From Halalkalibaculum roseum (GTDB lineage Bacteria; Bacteroidota; Rhodothermia; Balneolales; Balneolaceae): a stretch of 64,000 bases of DNA. The notes beneath the pieces were generated by a model. It was not told the DNA's origin. It searched no databases and saw only the letters and a program-made list of their open reading frames with translations. The stretch is from assembly GCF_011059145.1 (NCBI RefSeq), contig NZ_JAALLT010000001.1, forward strand, positions 665,250 through 729,249. The letters are read 5' to 3'. Of this stretch, positions 1 to 7,635 are shown in pieces. Each line of letters begins with the position of its first letter. Position 1 is the stretch's first letter. Made by a program: the position numbers and the translations under genes.

Positions 1-1023
1 AAAATCGGCCATACTGTCGGCCATCATTTCACCGATGCCGCTGTCAATCAGCACCTGTTTGAATACACCGCCGGCCCCTGTAATCAGAATAATTACACCG
101 GCCGGTTTCAGGGCCTCCATACTTAAATCAGATAGCTGACTGCGGTCGGTACCGCGCCTAGTCCCCAACCAATAGAGAGCCATTAATACCGCAATGATAA
201 GGGCAACGAAGGGATGTCCGACAAAAGTGAAAAATCCAGTCAAGGGACCTTCTTCAAGCACATCCGCACCCACCAGTGCATCTGTAAGGGTATTGCTGAG
301 AATCAGAATTAAAGGAATGCTTATTATGGCACAAATGAGCCCGAATGACGGGAGAGTTGATTCCTCATCGGCAGTATCTTCAACATTCATGTAGTCTGGA
401 ATACCCACATGAATTTTTTTGCTGATGTACCGCCCAAATACCGGTCCGGCAAGAATAGCTGCAGGGATTCCGATTATGAAGCCAAACAGGATGATCCAGC
501 CGAGGTCCGCACCAATTATTTCCGCAACTGCAATAGGACCCGGTGTCGGCGGAATAAAACTGTGGGTAACAGCTAGACCGGTAAGCAGCGGGATGCCATA
601 GTAAAGCAGGGATTTGCCGGTGTCGCGAGCCAAGGCATAGACCAGCGGCACCAGGATGATAAAACCTACATCAAAGAAAACAGGAATAGCAACAAAAAAT
701 CCGGTAATCATGAGTGCCCAGGAAGCATTCTCTCGTCCGAACTTTTTGAGCAGGGTCTGTGCCAGGGCTTCAGCTCCTCCTGAGTGTTCCAGAATTTGTC
801 CGAATATGGCTCCCAGTCCTACGACGGTGGCTACAAAGCCAAGCGTGCCTCCCATACCGTTTTGAATGCTATCAATGACTGAGGATGCCGGCATGCCTGA
901 GGCAATCCCGACAAAAATACTTGAGATCAGCAGGGAGATAAACGCGTTTATCTTTAATTTGGTAACCAGGAACAGCAGCAATGCTATTCCCCCAAGAGTT
1001 GCCAGCAAAAGTTGCGTTTCCAT
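1..1023 (-). CDS. gntP: GntP-family gluconate permease (partial, C-terminus off the left edge)
   Basis: Inner-membrane symporter expected to import gluconate or a related sugar acid. About 341 codons are visible, starting at the ATG complementary to 1021-1023 (METQLLLATLGG); the end lies outside the window. The protein is a run of hydrophobic segments. Family-like stretches are GFFVAIPVFFDVGFI near residues 108-122 and HSFIPPTPGP near residues 154-163. Only 6 bases separate it from gnd upstream, and gntK precedes gnd, so uptake, phosphorylation and oxidative decarboxylation of gluconate are encoded in one transcription unit. The substrate is inferred from the family and these neighbours; other GntP members carry related sugar acids. 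Confidence 0.9.
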   Translation of the reverse strand, partial: METQLLLATLGGIALLLFLVTKLKINAFISLLISSIFVGIASGMPASSVIDSIQNGMGGTLGFVATVVGLGAIFGQILEHSGGAEALAQTLLKKFGRENASWALMITGFFVAIPVFFDVGFIILVPLVYALARDTGKSLLYYGIPLLTGLAVTHSFIPPTPGPIAVAEIIGADLGWIILFGFIIGIPAAILAGPVFGRYISKKIHVGIPDYMNVEDTADEESTLPSFGLICAIISIPLILILSNTLTDALVGADVLEEGPLTGFFTFVGHPFVALIIAVLMALYWLGTRRGTDRSQLSDLSMEALKPAGVIILITGAGGVFKQVLIDSGIGEMMADSMADF

Positions 1024-1029
1024 AGACGA

Positions 1030-2484
1030 TTAGGTTTTGTCGTTTGCGTTACTCCAGTCTGTATGAAAATACTCGCCGCGAGGCCGGTCTACCCGTTCGT
1101 AGGTATGCGCTCCGAAGAAGTCGCGTTGGGCTTGTATCAGGTTGGCAGGCAGCTTTTCCGACCTCAGCATATCATACTGCGCAAGGACATTGCTCATGGC
1201 CGGCACTGGAACTCCGTATTGTATAGCGGTTGATGCTACATTCCTAAGCTCGGGAATCAAATCAAGGAGTTTCATGCTGAAAAGTTCAGTTTTAAGCAGA
1301 TGAGAACTATTTATTTCGGCTTGTAATGCTTTTCGCACCGGTATCAGTAATTCCGACCGTATGATACAACCGTTCTGCCAAACACGGGCTACCTCAGCAA
1401 GGTCGATGTTCCAATTCTTCTCTTCCGAAAGTTGCTTTATAAAAAAGAATCCTTCAGCCAGTGTGATGACTCTTCCGGCAATCAAAGCTTTTTCAAGAGC
1501 GGTAACGAACCGGGAAGCTTCTCCACTATCAAGGGGTTGTTGTGAAGGCTCGCCTAGCTTTTGGGATAGGTTAATTCGAAGCCCCTTGAAACTGGAAAAT
1601 ACCCTTGAAAATACTGCGGACGTGATAGTTGGTAAAGGAGTCCCGCTCTCCAGTGCCGAAACCGATGTCCAAAGACCGGTGCCTTTTTGGCCGGCTGAAT
1701 CCAATATTTTTTCTACCAACGGTTCACCCTTGTCATCTGTGACTTTAAGAATCTTGGAAGTGATTTCTAGCAGATAAGAGTTTAGTTCTCCCGAATTCCA
1801 ACTCTCAAAGACGGTGCCAATTTCGCGGATTGGCATCTCTAGCACTTCCCTCATAAAGTGATAGCACTCGGCAATGAGCTGCATGTCGGCATATTCGATG
1901 CCATTGTGCACCATTTTAACAAAGTGACCGGCGCCTTCCGTACCAATCCAGGTGCAACAGGGTTTGCCCTCAGGGTCGGTAGCCGCAATATTTTGCAATA
2001 TGGGTTTAAGACTTTTCCAGGCTGTTTTGGAACCGCCCGGCATCAGAGAGGGTCCCCGACGGGCGCCCGTTTCACCGCCAGAAACGCCCATACCGACAAA
2101 GTGAATTTCCATTTCCTGAAGCTTCTGAACTCTACGGACGGTGTCCTTGAAGTGAGAATTACCGCCGTCAATCAGGATGTCACCGGGCGAAAGAAGAGGC
2201 GTCAACTGGTCGATAACCTTGTCGACTGCATCACCGGCTTTGACCATCAACAATACTTTTCGCGGCGGTTTCAGAGAACCGATAAATGCTTCCGGGGATT
2301 CGGTGCCAACAAAATCTTTGTTCTTGCCTTCTTCTTCCAGAAAGGATGAAACTATATCTTCTTCTTTGCCCGGAACCGTGCGGTTATACAGGGAAACCCT
2401 GTAGCCATGCTCTTCGAGGTTAAGGGCCAGGTTGCGCCCCATAACTCCCAATCCATACACCCCGATATTCCCTTTTCCCATCAT
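1030..2484 (-). CDS. gnd: 6-phosphogluconate dehydrogenase, decarboxylating
   Basis: Oxidises 6-phosphogluconate to ribulose 5-phosphate, CO2 and NADPH in the cytoplasm (pentose phosphate pathway). The 484 residues match the usual length. The N-terminal Rossmann motif GVYGLGVMGRNLALN begins near residue 8. The substrate-binding segments GVSGGETGARRGPSLMPGG and KMVHNGIEYADMQ are intact. The start MMGKGNIGVYG lies 2 bases after the gntK stop, which suggests translational coupling. With gntK upstream and gntP downstream the product works on imported gluconate. No zwf or pgl gene lies next to it, so its role here seems tied to gluconate rather than to a glucose-6-phosphate branch operon. Confidence 0.97.
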   Translation of the reverse strand: MMGKGNIGVYGLGVMGRNLALNLEEHGYRVSLYNRTVPGKEEDIVSSFLEEEGKNKDFVGTESPEAFIGSLKPPRKVLLMVKAGDAVDKVIDQLTPLLSPGDILIDGGNSHFKDTVRRVQKLQEMEIHFVGMGVSGGETGARRGPSLMPGGSKTAWKSLKPILQNIAATDPEGKPCCTWIGTEGAGHFVKMVHNGIEYADMQLIAECYHFMREVLEMPIREIGTVFESWNSGELNSYLLEITSKILKVTDDKGEPLVEKILDSAGQKGTGLWTSVSALESGTPLPTITSAVFSRVFSSFKGLRINLSQKLGEPSQQPLDSGEASRFVTALEKALIAGRVITLAEGFFFIKQLSEEKNWNIDLAEVARVWQNGCIIRSELLIPVRKALQAEINSSHLLKTELFSMKLLDLIPELRNVASTAIQYGVPVPAMSNVLAQYDMLRSEKLPANLIQAQRDFFGAHTYERVDRPRGEYFHTDWSNANDKT

Positions 2485-2486
2485 TG

Positions 2487-2975
2487 CTATTTGGTATAAT
2501 TTAATTGAGCGAGGATCTCTTTTACGATATCCGCAGGGGACTGATCAACATTTACCGTGACGGCATTTTGAGGTTCTTCGAGGGCTCGGAATTGTGAATC
2601 CAGCAGGGATTCGGGCATAAAATGATCACTGCGTTTCTTCATGCGTTTTGCAATTACCTCTTTCGAACCTTTTAGGTAGATAAAGCGGGTCGGAATATCG
2701 GAAGGGTTCAGTATATCACGATATGATTTTTTAAGTGCAGAACAGGCCAGAACCGCTCCTCCGGTCTGTTCCCACTGCATCATATTTCTTCGGATCTTTT
2801 GCAGCCAGGGAAGACGATCTTCATCATTAAGCGGCTGACCGCTTTCCATTTTTTCAACATTTTCAATGGGATGGAAATCATCGGCATCATAAAAGGCAAA
2901 ATCCAGCTCTTCGGCCAGTTTCTGACCTATCAGGGTTTTGCCCGAACTGCTGACACCCATCACAATGTAGATCAT
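2487..2975 (-). CDS. gntK: gluconokinase
   Basis: Phosphorylates gluconate to 6-phosphogluconate with ATP, feeding gnd. The 162-residue product begins MIYIVMGVSSSGKT, with a P-loop (GVSSSGKT) at residues 7-14, as in GntK/IdnK enzymes. It also shows ADDFHP, the substrate-site segment of the family, and CSALKKSYRD. The open frame extends upstream to 3071, but those 32 residues do not fit the family and would run into a repeat palindrome, so the ATG complementary to 2973-2975 is preferred. It is the first gene of gntK-gnd-gntP. A GntR- or LacI-type regulator is not seen nearby. Confidence 0.95.
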   Translation of the reverse strand: MIYIVMGVSSSGKTLIGQKLAEELDFAFYDADDFHPIENVEKMESGQPLNDEDRLPWLQKIRRNMMQWEQTGGAVLACSALKKSYRDILNPSDIPTRFIYLKGSKEVIAKRMKKRSDHFMPESLLDSQFRALEEPQNAVTVNVDQSPADIVKEILAQLNYTK

Positions 2976-3073
2976 GTTCGTATACCTGCTGTTAATGTTT
3001 AATGGAAATACTACAAAGAGTCGTGAAATTCCAAATGGAGATTGATTCAGAGAGTAGTGAACTTTATACATTC

Positions 3074-3361
3074 CAAGCGCGGACGCTTGAAATAGCTTCA
3101 GCCAGCAATTAATTACTCAGCCGTCGCTCTGCGGCGCCGCAGGCTATACCCGCTCTGCGGTGGGCGGGGTACCTTAAGTGATAATAGAATGAGCAGACGC
3201 AGAGCGATTGACGAGAGGGAAAAGGTGTCATCCCGAGCTTGTCGAGGGATCTCATCCGCTGCGAAGAAATCATAACATATCTGAATGGATGGGATCCCTT
3301 CCGCCAGCTGGCGGATCGGGATGAAAAAAATCAGGCTGTGACAAGCGTCCACGCTTGTCAC
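3074..3361. repeat. composite nested-palindrome element, copy 1
   Basis: Non-coding element of about 288 bp between gntK and arsC. It begins with the palindrome CAAGCGCGGACGCTTG (3074-3089) and ends with the inverted version (3338-3361, arms GTGACAAGCG and CGCTTGTCAC, loop TCCA). The inside contains AGCCGTCGCTCTGC (3119-3132) and a 61-bp block (3198-3258) that recurs in copy 2. It also has a GGTGTCATCCCGAG...GGGATCTCATCC half and an inverted half (GGATGGGATCCC...TCGGGATGA, about 3286-3324). Each half has its own small palindrome (CGAGCTTGTCG; CCGCCAGCTGGCGG). There is no transposase gene. It could be a MITE-like element or a structured RNA or DNA repeat. Confidence 0.75.
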
Positions 3362-3403
3362 TTACAATATACAGATGGGCATAAAAAGTATAGACCAGAA
3401 AAT

Positions 3404-3823
3404 TCAGGATATCTTGTTCTTCACAAATACTTCTACAAACTCCTTGATCTCATCACGGACCCGCCTGAAATCGGTAAGGATTTCCTCATCCGTGCCTGTC
3501 GCTTGTGCCGGATCCTTAAAATTTTGGTGAATACGAAGCGCATCGGATGGGAAATAGGGGCAATGCTCTTTGGCATGATCACAAACGGTAATCACATAAT
3601 CGAAGTCAATCTTCCGGTATTCATCAATATGGTTGGAGGTATGATGCGAGATATCCGTGCCGGCTTCCTTCATGACTTGTATTGCTTTGGGATTAACCCC
3701 GTGCGTTTCAATGCCTGCGCTGTAAACATTTAATCGGTTGCCTATATCCAAATGCTCCATCCAGCCGTGGGCCATCTGACTCCGGCACGAGTTACCGGTG
3801 CAGAGGATTAGAATGTTGGTCAT
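3404..3823 (-). CDS. arsC: arsenate reductase, LMW-phosphatase (thioredoxin-linked) type
   Basis: Reduces arsenate to arsenite in the cytoplasm. The 139-residue protein has the low-molecular-weight phosphatase loop CTGNSCRS with Cys8 and Arg14. It also has the downstream cysteine pair of thioredoxin-coupled ArsC enzymes, Cys81 and Cys88 (CDHAKEHCPYFP). It lies on the same strand as arsR and arsM but is separated from arsM by a roughly 300-bp repeat element, and a second copy lies on its other side. It may therefore have its own promoter or depend on read-through. Arsenite made here would be a substrate for ArsM. An ordinary tyrosine phosphatase is unlikely because the redox cysteines are present. 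Confidence 0.95.
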   Translation of the reverse strand: MTNILILCTGNSCRSQMAHGWMEHLDIGNRLNVYSAGIETHGVNPKAIQVMKEAGTDISHHTSNHIDEYRKIDFDYVITVCDHAKEHCPYFPSDALRIHQNFKDPAQATGTDEEILTDFRRVRDEIKEFVEVFVKNKIS

Positions 3824-3914
3824 GAAGTTGGGTTTAGAATTTAGAATTTAAATCTTTTTCTGGACGGGATCGTCCTTTTAAGCTGTGCTGTAGTCTACGT
3901 CTGGCACCAAACAG

Positions 3915-4222
3915 CTCCAAGCGTGGACGCTTGGAGTAGCCATAGTACGATTAACGAGTACCTATATTAAATTTACAACCTTAACTTAGCCCTCGCTCTG
4001 CTATGGACAAGGGCGCTTTTTGTTGCAATCGGATAAAGTAACGCTGAGCGTCCGAATCTACGTCAACCGCAGAGCGATTTACGAGAGAATAAAGGTGTCA
4101 TCCCGACCGCAAGCGGAGGGATCTCATCCGTTCAGAAATTTGAGTCCTCTCATTATGGATGAGATCCCTCGACAAGCTCGGGATGACAAAACAATCTTGG
4201 TGTGCTAAGCGTCCACGCTTGT
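3915..4222. repeat. composite nested-palindrome element, copy 2
   Basis: Same architecture as the copy at 3074-3361. A starting palindrome (3915-3936, arms CTCCAAGCG and CGCTTGGAG) is followed by AGCCCTCGCTCTGC (3988-4001). The shared block is at 4068-4130. Inside are the halves TCATCCCGA...GGGATCTCATCC and GGATGAGATCCC...TCGGGATGA, and the copy ends with an inverted palindrome (4207-4221). The small palindromes inside the halves differ from copy 1 (CCGCAAGCGG instead of CGAGCTTGTCG) yet stay self-complementary. Its end lies just beyond the arsM stop codon. No credible protein is encoded, although short frames exist. Confidence 0.75.
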
Positions 4223-4233
4223 CACTCATATTC

Positions 4234-5058
4234 CTACTCCGGTTTTTCCCCGTATACGGTTACACTGAAAATGCCTGTCTCAGAGTCCTTAAAATTCTGG
4301 ATCTCCTCCTTACTCATGTACTTATCCAAAATTTCATCAGGCAGTGTAATCTTTTTCTGCTTCTGTACGGTTACATTTCTAAACCCGGTATCCCTGATTA
4401 TAGCAAGGTACTCATCACTATCTATTGCTCCCGCCACGCAGCCGGCATACATTTCGGCATCTTCTTTCAGTGACTCCGGAAGATCTCCACGGATAACTAC
4501 ATCAGAAATGCTGAAGTGTCCCCCGGGCCTGATAATACGGTAGGTTTCTCTAAAAGCTGTTTCCTTATCCGGTACCAGGTTGAGCACGCAATTGCTAACC
4601 ACCACATCAGCAATATTGTCATCCAGCGGCATCTCTTCAATATCACCGAGTAAGAACGAGACATTATTGAAATTTAGCTTTTCAGCGTTTTTGCGGGCTT
4701 TCTCCACCATCTTTTCGGTCATGTCCAGCCCGATCACCTTACCGCTCTCACCCGTCAGCTGCCGGGCAACAAAACAGTCATTTCCGGCTCCTGAACCAAG
4801 ATCAACGACCGTATCACCCTGTTTGATGTGGGCATATTCAGTGGGGAGGCCGCATCCTAGTCCCAGATCGGCATCGGAATTATAACCCTCCATATCGGAG
4901 TAGTCATCGGCAAATACCGAGTAATCGACCGTGTCACAGCCGCAACCCGTTCCGCAACAGGAAGAGGCGTTCTTCTCCCGACTCTGTTCGCTTATCTGAC
5001 CATATTTTTCTTTTACCGTTTGTTTCAGTTCCTCAGATGATTTTTGTCGTGTCTTCAT
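4234..5058 (-). CDS. arsM: arsenite S-adenosylmethionine methyltransferase
   Basis: Methylates arsenite using SAM. The 274-residue protein has the SAM motif VVDLGSGAGND (84-94). The three cysteines of the ArsM arsenite site are present: Cys69 (GLGCGLPT), Cys157 (SNCVLNLVPD) and Cys207 (YAGCVAGA). An extra N-terminal cluster, SSCCGTGCGC (residues 32-41), is seen in several bacterial ArsM proteins and may bind metalloid. It starts 3 bases after the arsR stop, so the two are cotranscribed. No arsenite efflux gene (arsB or acr3) is in the window, so methylation and volatilisation could be a main local exit route; a pump elsewhere in the genome is possible. Confidence 0.96.
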   Translation of the reverse strand: MKTRQKSSEELKQTVKEKYGQISEQSREKNASSCCGTGCGCDTVDYSVFADDYSDMEGYNSDADLGLGCGLPTEYAHIKQGDTVVDLGSGAGNDCFVARQLTGESGKVIGLDMTEKMVEKARKNAEKLNFNNVSFLLGDIEEMPLDDNIADVVVSNCVLNLVPDKETAFRETYRIIRPGGHFSISDVVIRGDLPESLKEDAEMYAGCVAGAIDSDEYLAIIRDTGFRNVTVQKQKKITLPDEILDKYMSKEEIQNFKDSETGIFSVTVYGEKPE

Positions 5059-5061
5059 AAA

Positions 5062-5388
5062 TTAACAGCAGTTTTCAGTTTGAATTTGTTTTATAAACGT
5101 ACCCAGCAGTTCTTTAAGCTCTTGGCAAGCTTGCTCATCAATGCAGTAACAGGTGCGGACCCCATCAATTTCACCCTTTATAATCCCGGCCTTTTTTAAT
5201 GCCTTTAGATGCTGGGATACTGTTGATTGTGCCAGGGGCAGTTCATCTGTAATATCGCCGCAGATGCAGCTATTGCGCCGCGTAAGTATTTCAATGATAG
5301 CGATCCGTGCCGGATGCCCTAGAGCCTTAGCCAGTTCCGCAGTTCTTTTTTGTGTAGTATTGAATTTGTGTGCTTTGGTAAGTGCCAT
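5062..5388 (-). CDS. arsR: ArsR-family metalloregulatory repressor
   Basis: Winged-helix repressor of 108 residues. The core LAKALGHPARIAIIEIL and the recognition region LAQSTVSQHLKALKKAGII are typical. SCICGD in the alpha-3 region is the usual place for arsenite-sensing cysteines, and a further CYC and a terminal NCC supply more thiols. It heads arsR-arsM(-arsC). A palindrome only about 10 bases upstream of its ATG (5390-5416) is the probable operator, giving autoregulation relieved by arsenite. Antimonite or another soft metal cannot be ruled out as inducer, but the neighbours favour arsenic. Confidence 0.94.
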   Translation of the reverse strand: MALTKAHKFNTTQKRTAELAKALGHPARIAIIEILTRRNSCICGDITDELPLAQSTVSQHLKALKKAGIIKGEIDGVRTCYCIDEQACQELKELLGTFIKQIQTENCC

Positions 5389-5389
5389 A

Positions 5390-5416
5390 TAATCGTATAT
5401 CGTAAATTTACGATTA
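5390..5416. promoter_or_regulatory. probable ArsR operator
   Basis: TAATCGTA (5390-5397) and TACGATTA (5409-5416) are perfect inverted arms. Inside them ATCGTAAATTTACGAT (5399-5414) is a perfect 16-bp palindrome, so ATCGTA half-sites occur three times. The site lies directly upstream of arsR, where repressor binding would block the promoter. The link to ArsR is inferred from position and symmetry. Confidence 0.75.
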
Positions 5417-5583
5417 ATATAAAATACTCAGCCTTAATTGCAAAGGATATCCTAAAATAAATCTTGCTGAATGTTCAGATGGGTTTTACATGAAAATGAG
5501 CCGATTGATCGCTATATATGAGTGTTACCCGAGTCTTTTAAGGCTTCAGTTTTGCTTCAAATTCTCTTGTTACCTTTAATCGT

Positions 5584-6264
5584 ATGAAAATTTTGATCAT
5601 CGAAGACAATGAAGACTTGCTGGAGAATATCCGCACGTACCTGGAGCGTGAAGGTTATATCTGTGAGTCAGCCATGAACTACAGCGAGGCATTCGACAAG
5701 GTGATGTCGTATACCTATGATGTGGTACTGATCGATATTATGATTCCGGGCGGCTCGGGTCTGCAGGTATTGCGCGAATTAAAATCTGTAAATCCCGAAA
5801 CGGGCACTATCATCATATCTGCCAAGAATGCACTCGATGATAAAATTGAAGGCCTGGAGCTGGGCGCGGATGACTATCTCACTAAGCCTTTTCAGCTCCC
5901 TGAACTTCATGCACGGATCAAAGCTGTCAACCGGCGTCAGCAGAGGGATGGAAAGGAAATTATCAATGTGAATGATATTGCCATCAATACCAAAACTATG
6001 GAAGTTTCGGTTGATGGGGAGACCGTAGATCTTACGCCCAAAGAGTATGACCTGCTTGTTTACTTTTCATCCAATAAAAATCATGTATTATCAAAGCAGA
6101 CGATTGCCGAACACCTGTGGGGCGATTATGTAGATCACCTCACGAACCTCGATTTTGTGTACCAGCATATAAAAAACTTGCGTAAAAAGCTTGAAGAGGT
6201 AGGGGCAGAAGATTATATAGAAAGCGTTTATGGCATCGGTTATAAGTTTAAAGTAACCAACTGA
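5584..6264 (+). CDS. OmpR/PhoB-family response regulator
   Basis: DNA-binding response regulator of 226 residues. The receiver domain shows the acidic pair ED at 7-8, the phospho-acceptor Asp51 (VVLIDIMIPGG), Ser79 and Lys101 (LTKPF). The C-terminal winged helix carries LTPKEYDLLVYF and ESVYGIGYKF. The kinase gene follows after 2 bases, making a classical two-component operon. A TonB-type outer-membrane protein gene begins about 100 bases after the kinase and is a reasonable target. The stimulus is unknown. Confidence 0.96.
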   Translation: MKILIIEDNEDLLENIRTYLEREGYICESAMNYSEAFDKVMSYTYDVVLIDIMIPGGSGLQVLRELKSVNPETGTIIISAKNALDDKIEGLELGADDYLTKPFQLPELHARIKAVNRRQQRDGKEIINVNDIAINTKTMEVSVDGETVDLTPKEYDLLVYFSSNKNHVLSKQTIAEHLWGDYVDHLTNLDFVYQHIKNLRKKLEEVGAEDYIESVYGIGYKFKVTN

Positions 6265-6266
6265 TC

Positions 6267-7529
6267 ATGAAGTTGATCTCTAAATTTATACTCATCTATC
6301 TAACCGTTACCGTGATTGTGCTGGGTATAGGAGGCTACATTTCCTATTTCATCATCCAGGATGAGCTGAACAACGAACTGAAATTCCGGTTCATGGATCG
6401 CATCGAACGGGTAACGTACCTGTTGGAGCAGGGACATGATTTCAGCGCAGGTAATATAGGTTCCGATGATCAAAACCTGATTGTGCGAGCCCTTCCTCAA
6501 AAAGTAGAGCCCAGCACTTCAATCAAGGATACCTCGGTCTACCATGGCCGGCTGCAGCAGATGGAACCCAACTTGAAAGTGTCTGCCTATCGCACCGTGG
6601 AAGACACCTCCTACTATATTTCAACTTACGGCGCTCTTGTAGAGTCAGATGACATTACGGAGGCAGTAGTCAAAATTCTGCTCTGGATTCTCGGAATGCA
6701 GGTTATCGGTGCTATAGGGGTAGGTTACATTGTTTCCAGCCGTTTGTTCAAGCCGTTTAGGGAGACGCTCAGAAAGATCAAAAATTTCAACCTCCAAAGT
6801 AAAGAGCCGATCCGTTCGGAAGAGACCAGGGTAGAAGAGTTTGATGATCTGAACCGGTTTGTTGAATTGATGACTCAAAAAGCAATTTCCGACTACAGGA
6901 ATCTCAAAGAATTTGCCGAAAATGCTTCTCACGAACTTCAGACACCTCTCGCAATCCTCAAAGGTAAACTGGAACTGCTAACGGAGACTGATCTCACGCC
7001 CGAGCAATATGAATATGTGGAAGCCAGTCACCGTTCGGTTAAAAAACTCTCAAGGCTCAGTGAGTCTCTGGCGTTGCTTACAAAGATCGAAAATCATGAG
7101 TTCACCAATACCGAAGTGATAAACTTTACGGAATTGGTGGAAGAGAGTACCAAGTCTTTTGAAGAGTTTATTGAACTGAACGGACTAACGGTGGAAAAAG
7201 ACCTGAAAGAAGTGAAAGTAGATATGCACCCGGTTTTGGCTGACATATTATGGACAAATCTCTTCCAGAATGCCATCAAGCATAATGTAAAAGGGGGAAG
7301 TATTCGAATTTCTCTTGGCGATAATAGGCTAAAAATTTCAAACACCGGGGAACCTATCGACATGCCAACTGAAGAATTGTTCGGCCGGTTTAAAAAGGCC
7401 GATACCAGTTCCAATTCAATTGGACTCGGCCTATCTATTGTTAAACGTATAGCCGACCAAAATAACTTTGGCCTCAGTTACTCCTACCATGAACCCAGGC
7501 ATATTATTGAAGTCAGGTTCGATAACTAA
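6267..7529 (+). CDS. sensor histidine kinase
   Basis: Membrane kinase of 420 residues. A transmembrane helix at about 7-30 and another at about 135-156 enclose a periplasmic domain of about 100 residues. A HAMP-like linker follows. The HisKA helix FAENASHELQTPLAIL puts the phospho-histidine at His222. The ATPase domain has an N-box (LFQNAIKHN), a G1-like ISNTGEPI and a G2 GLGLSIVKRI. It would phosphorylate the regulator encoded just upstream. The short periplasmic domain has no recognised sensor motif. Confidence 0.96.
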   Translation: MKLISKFILIYLTVTVIVLGIGGYISYFIIQDELNNELKFRFMDRIERVTYLLEQGHDFSAGNIGSDDQNLIVRALPQKVEPSTSIKDTSVYHGRLQQMEPNLKVSAYRTVEDTSYYISTYGALVESDDITEAVVKILLWILGMQVIGAIGVGYIVSSRLFKPFRETLRKIKNFNLQSKEPIRSEETRVEEFDDLNRFVELMTQKAISDYRNLKEFAENASHELQTPLAILKGKLELLTETDLTPEQYEYVEASHRSVKKLSRLSESLALLTKIENHEFTNTEVINFTELVEESTKSFEEFIELNGLTVEKDLKEVKVDMHPVLADILWTNLFQNAIKHNVKGGSIRISLGDNRLKISNTGEPIDMPTEELFGRFKKADTSSNSIGLGLSIVKRIADQNNFGLSYSYHEPRHIIEVRFDN

Positions 7530-7635
7530 GACATCTTCAACTTTCATTCAGATTTGTTACAAGGTTCAGATAGCTTCGGTCCATATGTTTAGGACGAGGA
7601 ATTAATGAAGGTATTGAATCGAAACAACTGATTGT

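Noticed and set aside
1858-2349. 163-codon plus-strand frame
   Set aside because: Antisense shadow of gnd; no independent support.
3113-3733. Short frames inside the composite element and across arsC
   Set aside because: They read through palindromes shared with copy 2, where the frames are not conserved; arsC on the other strand is the real gene.
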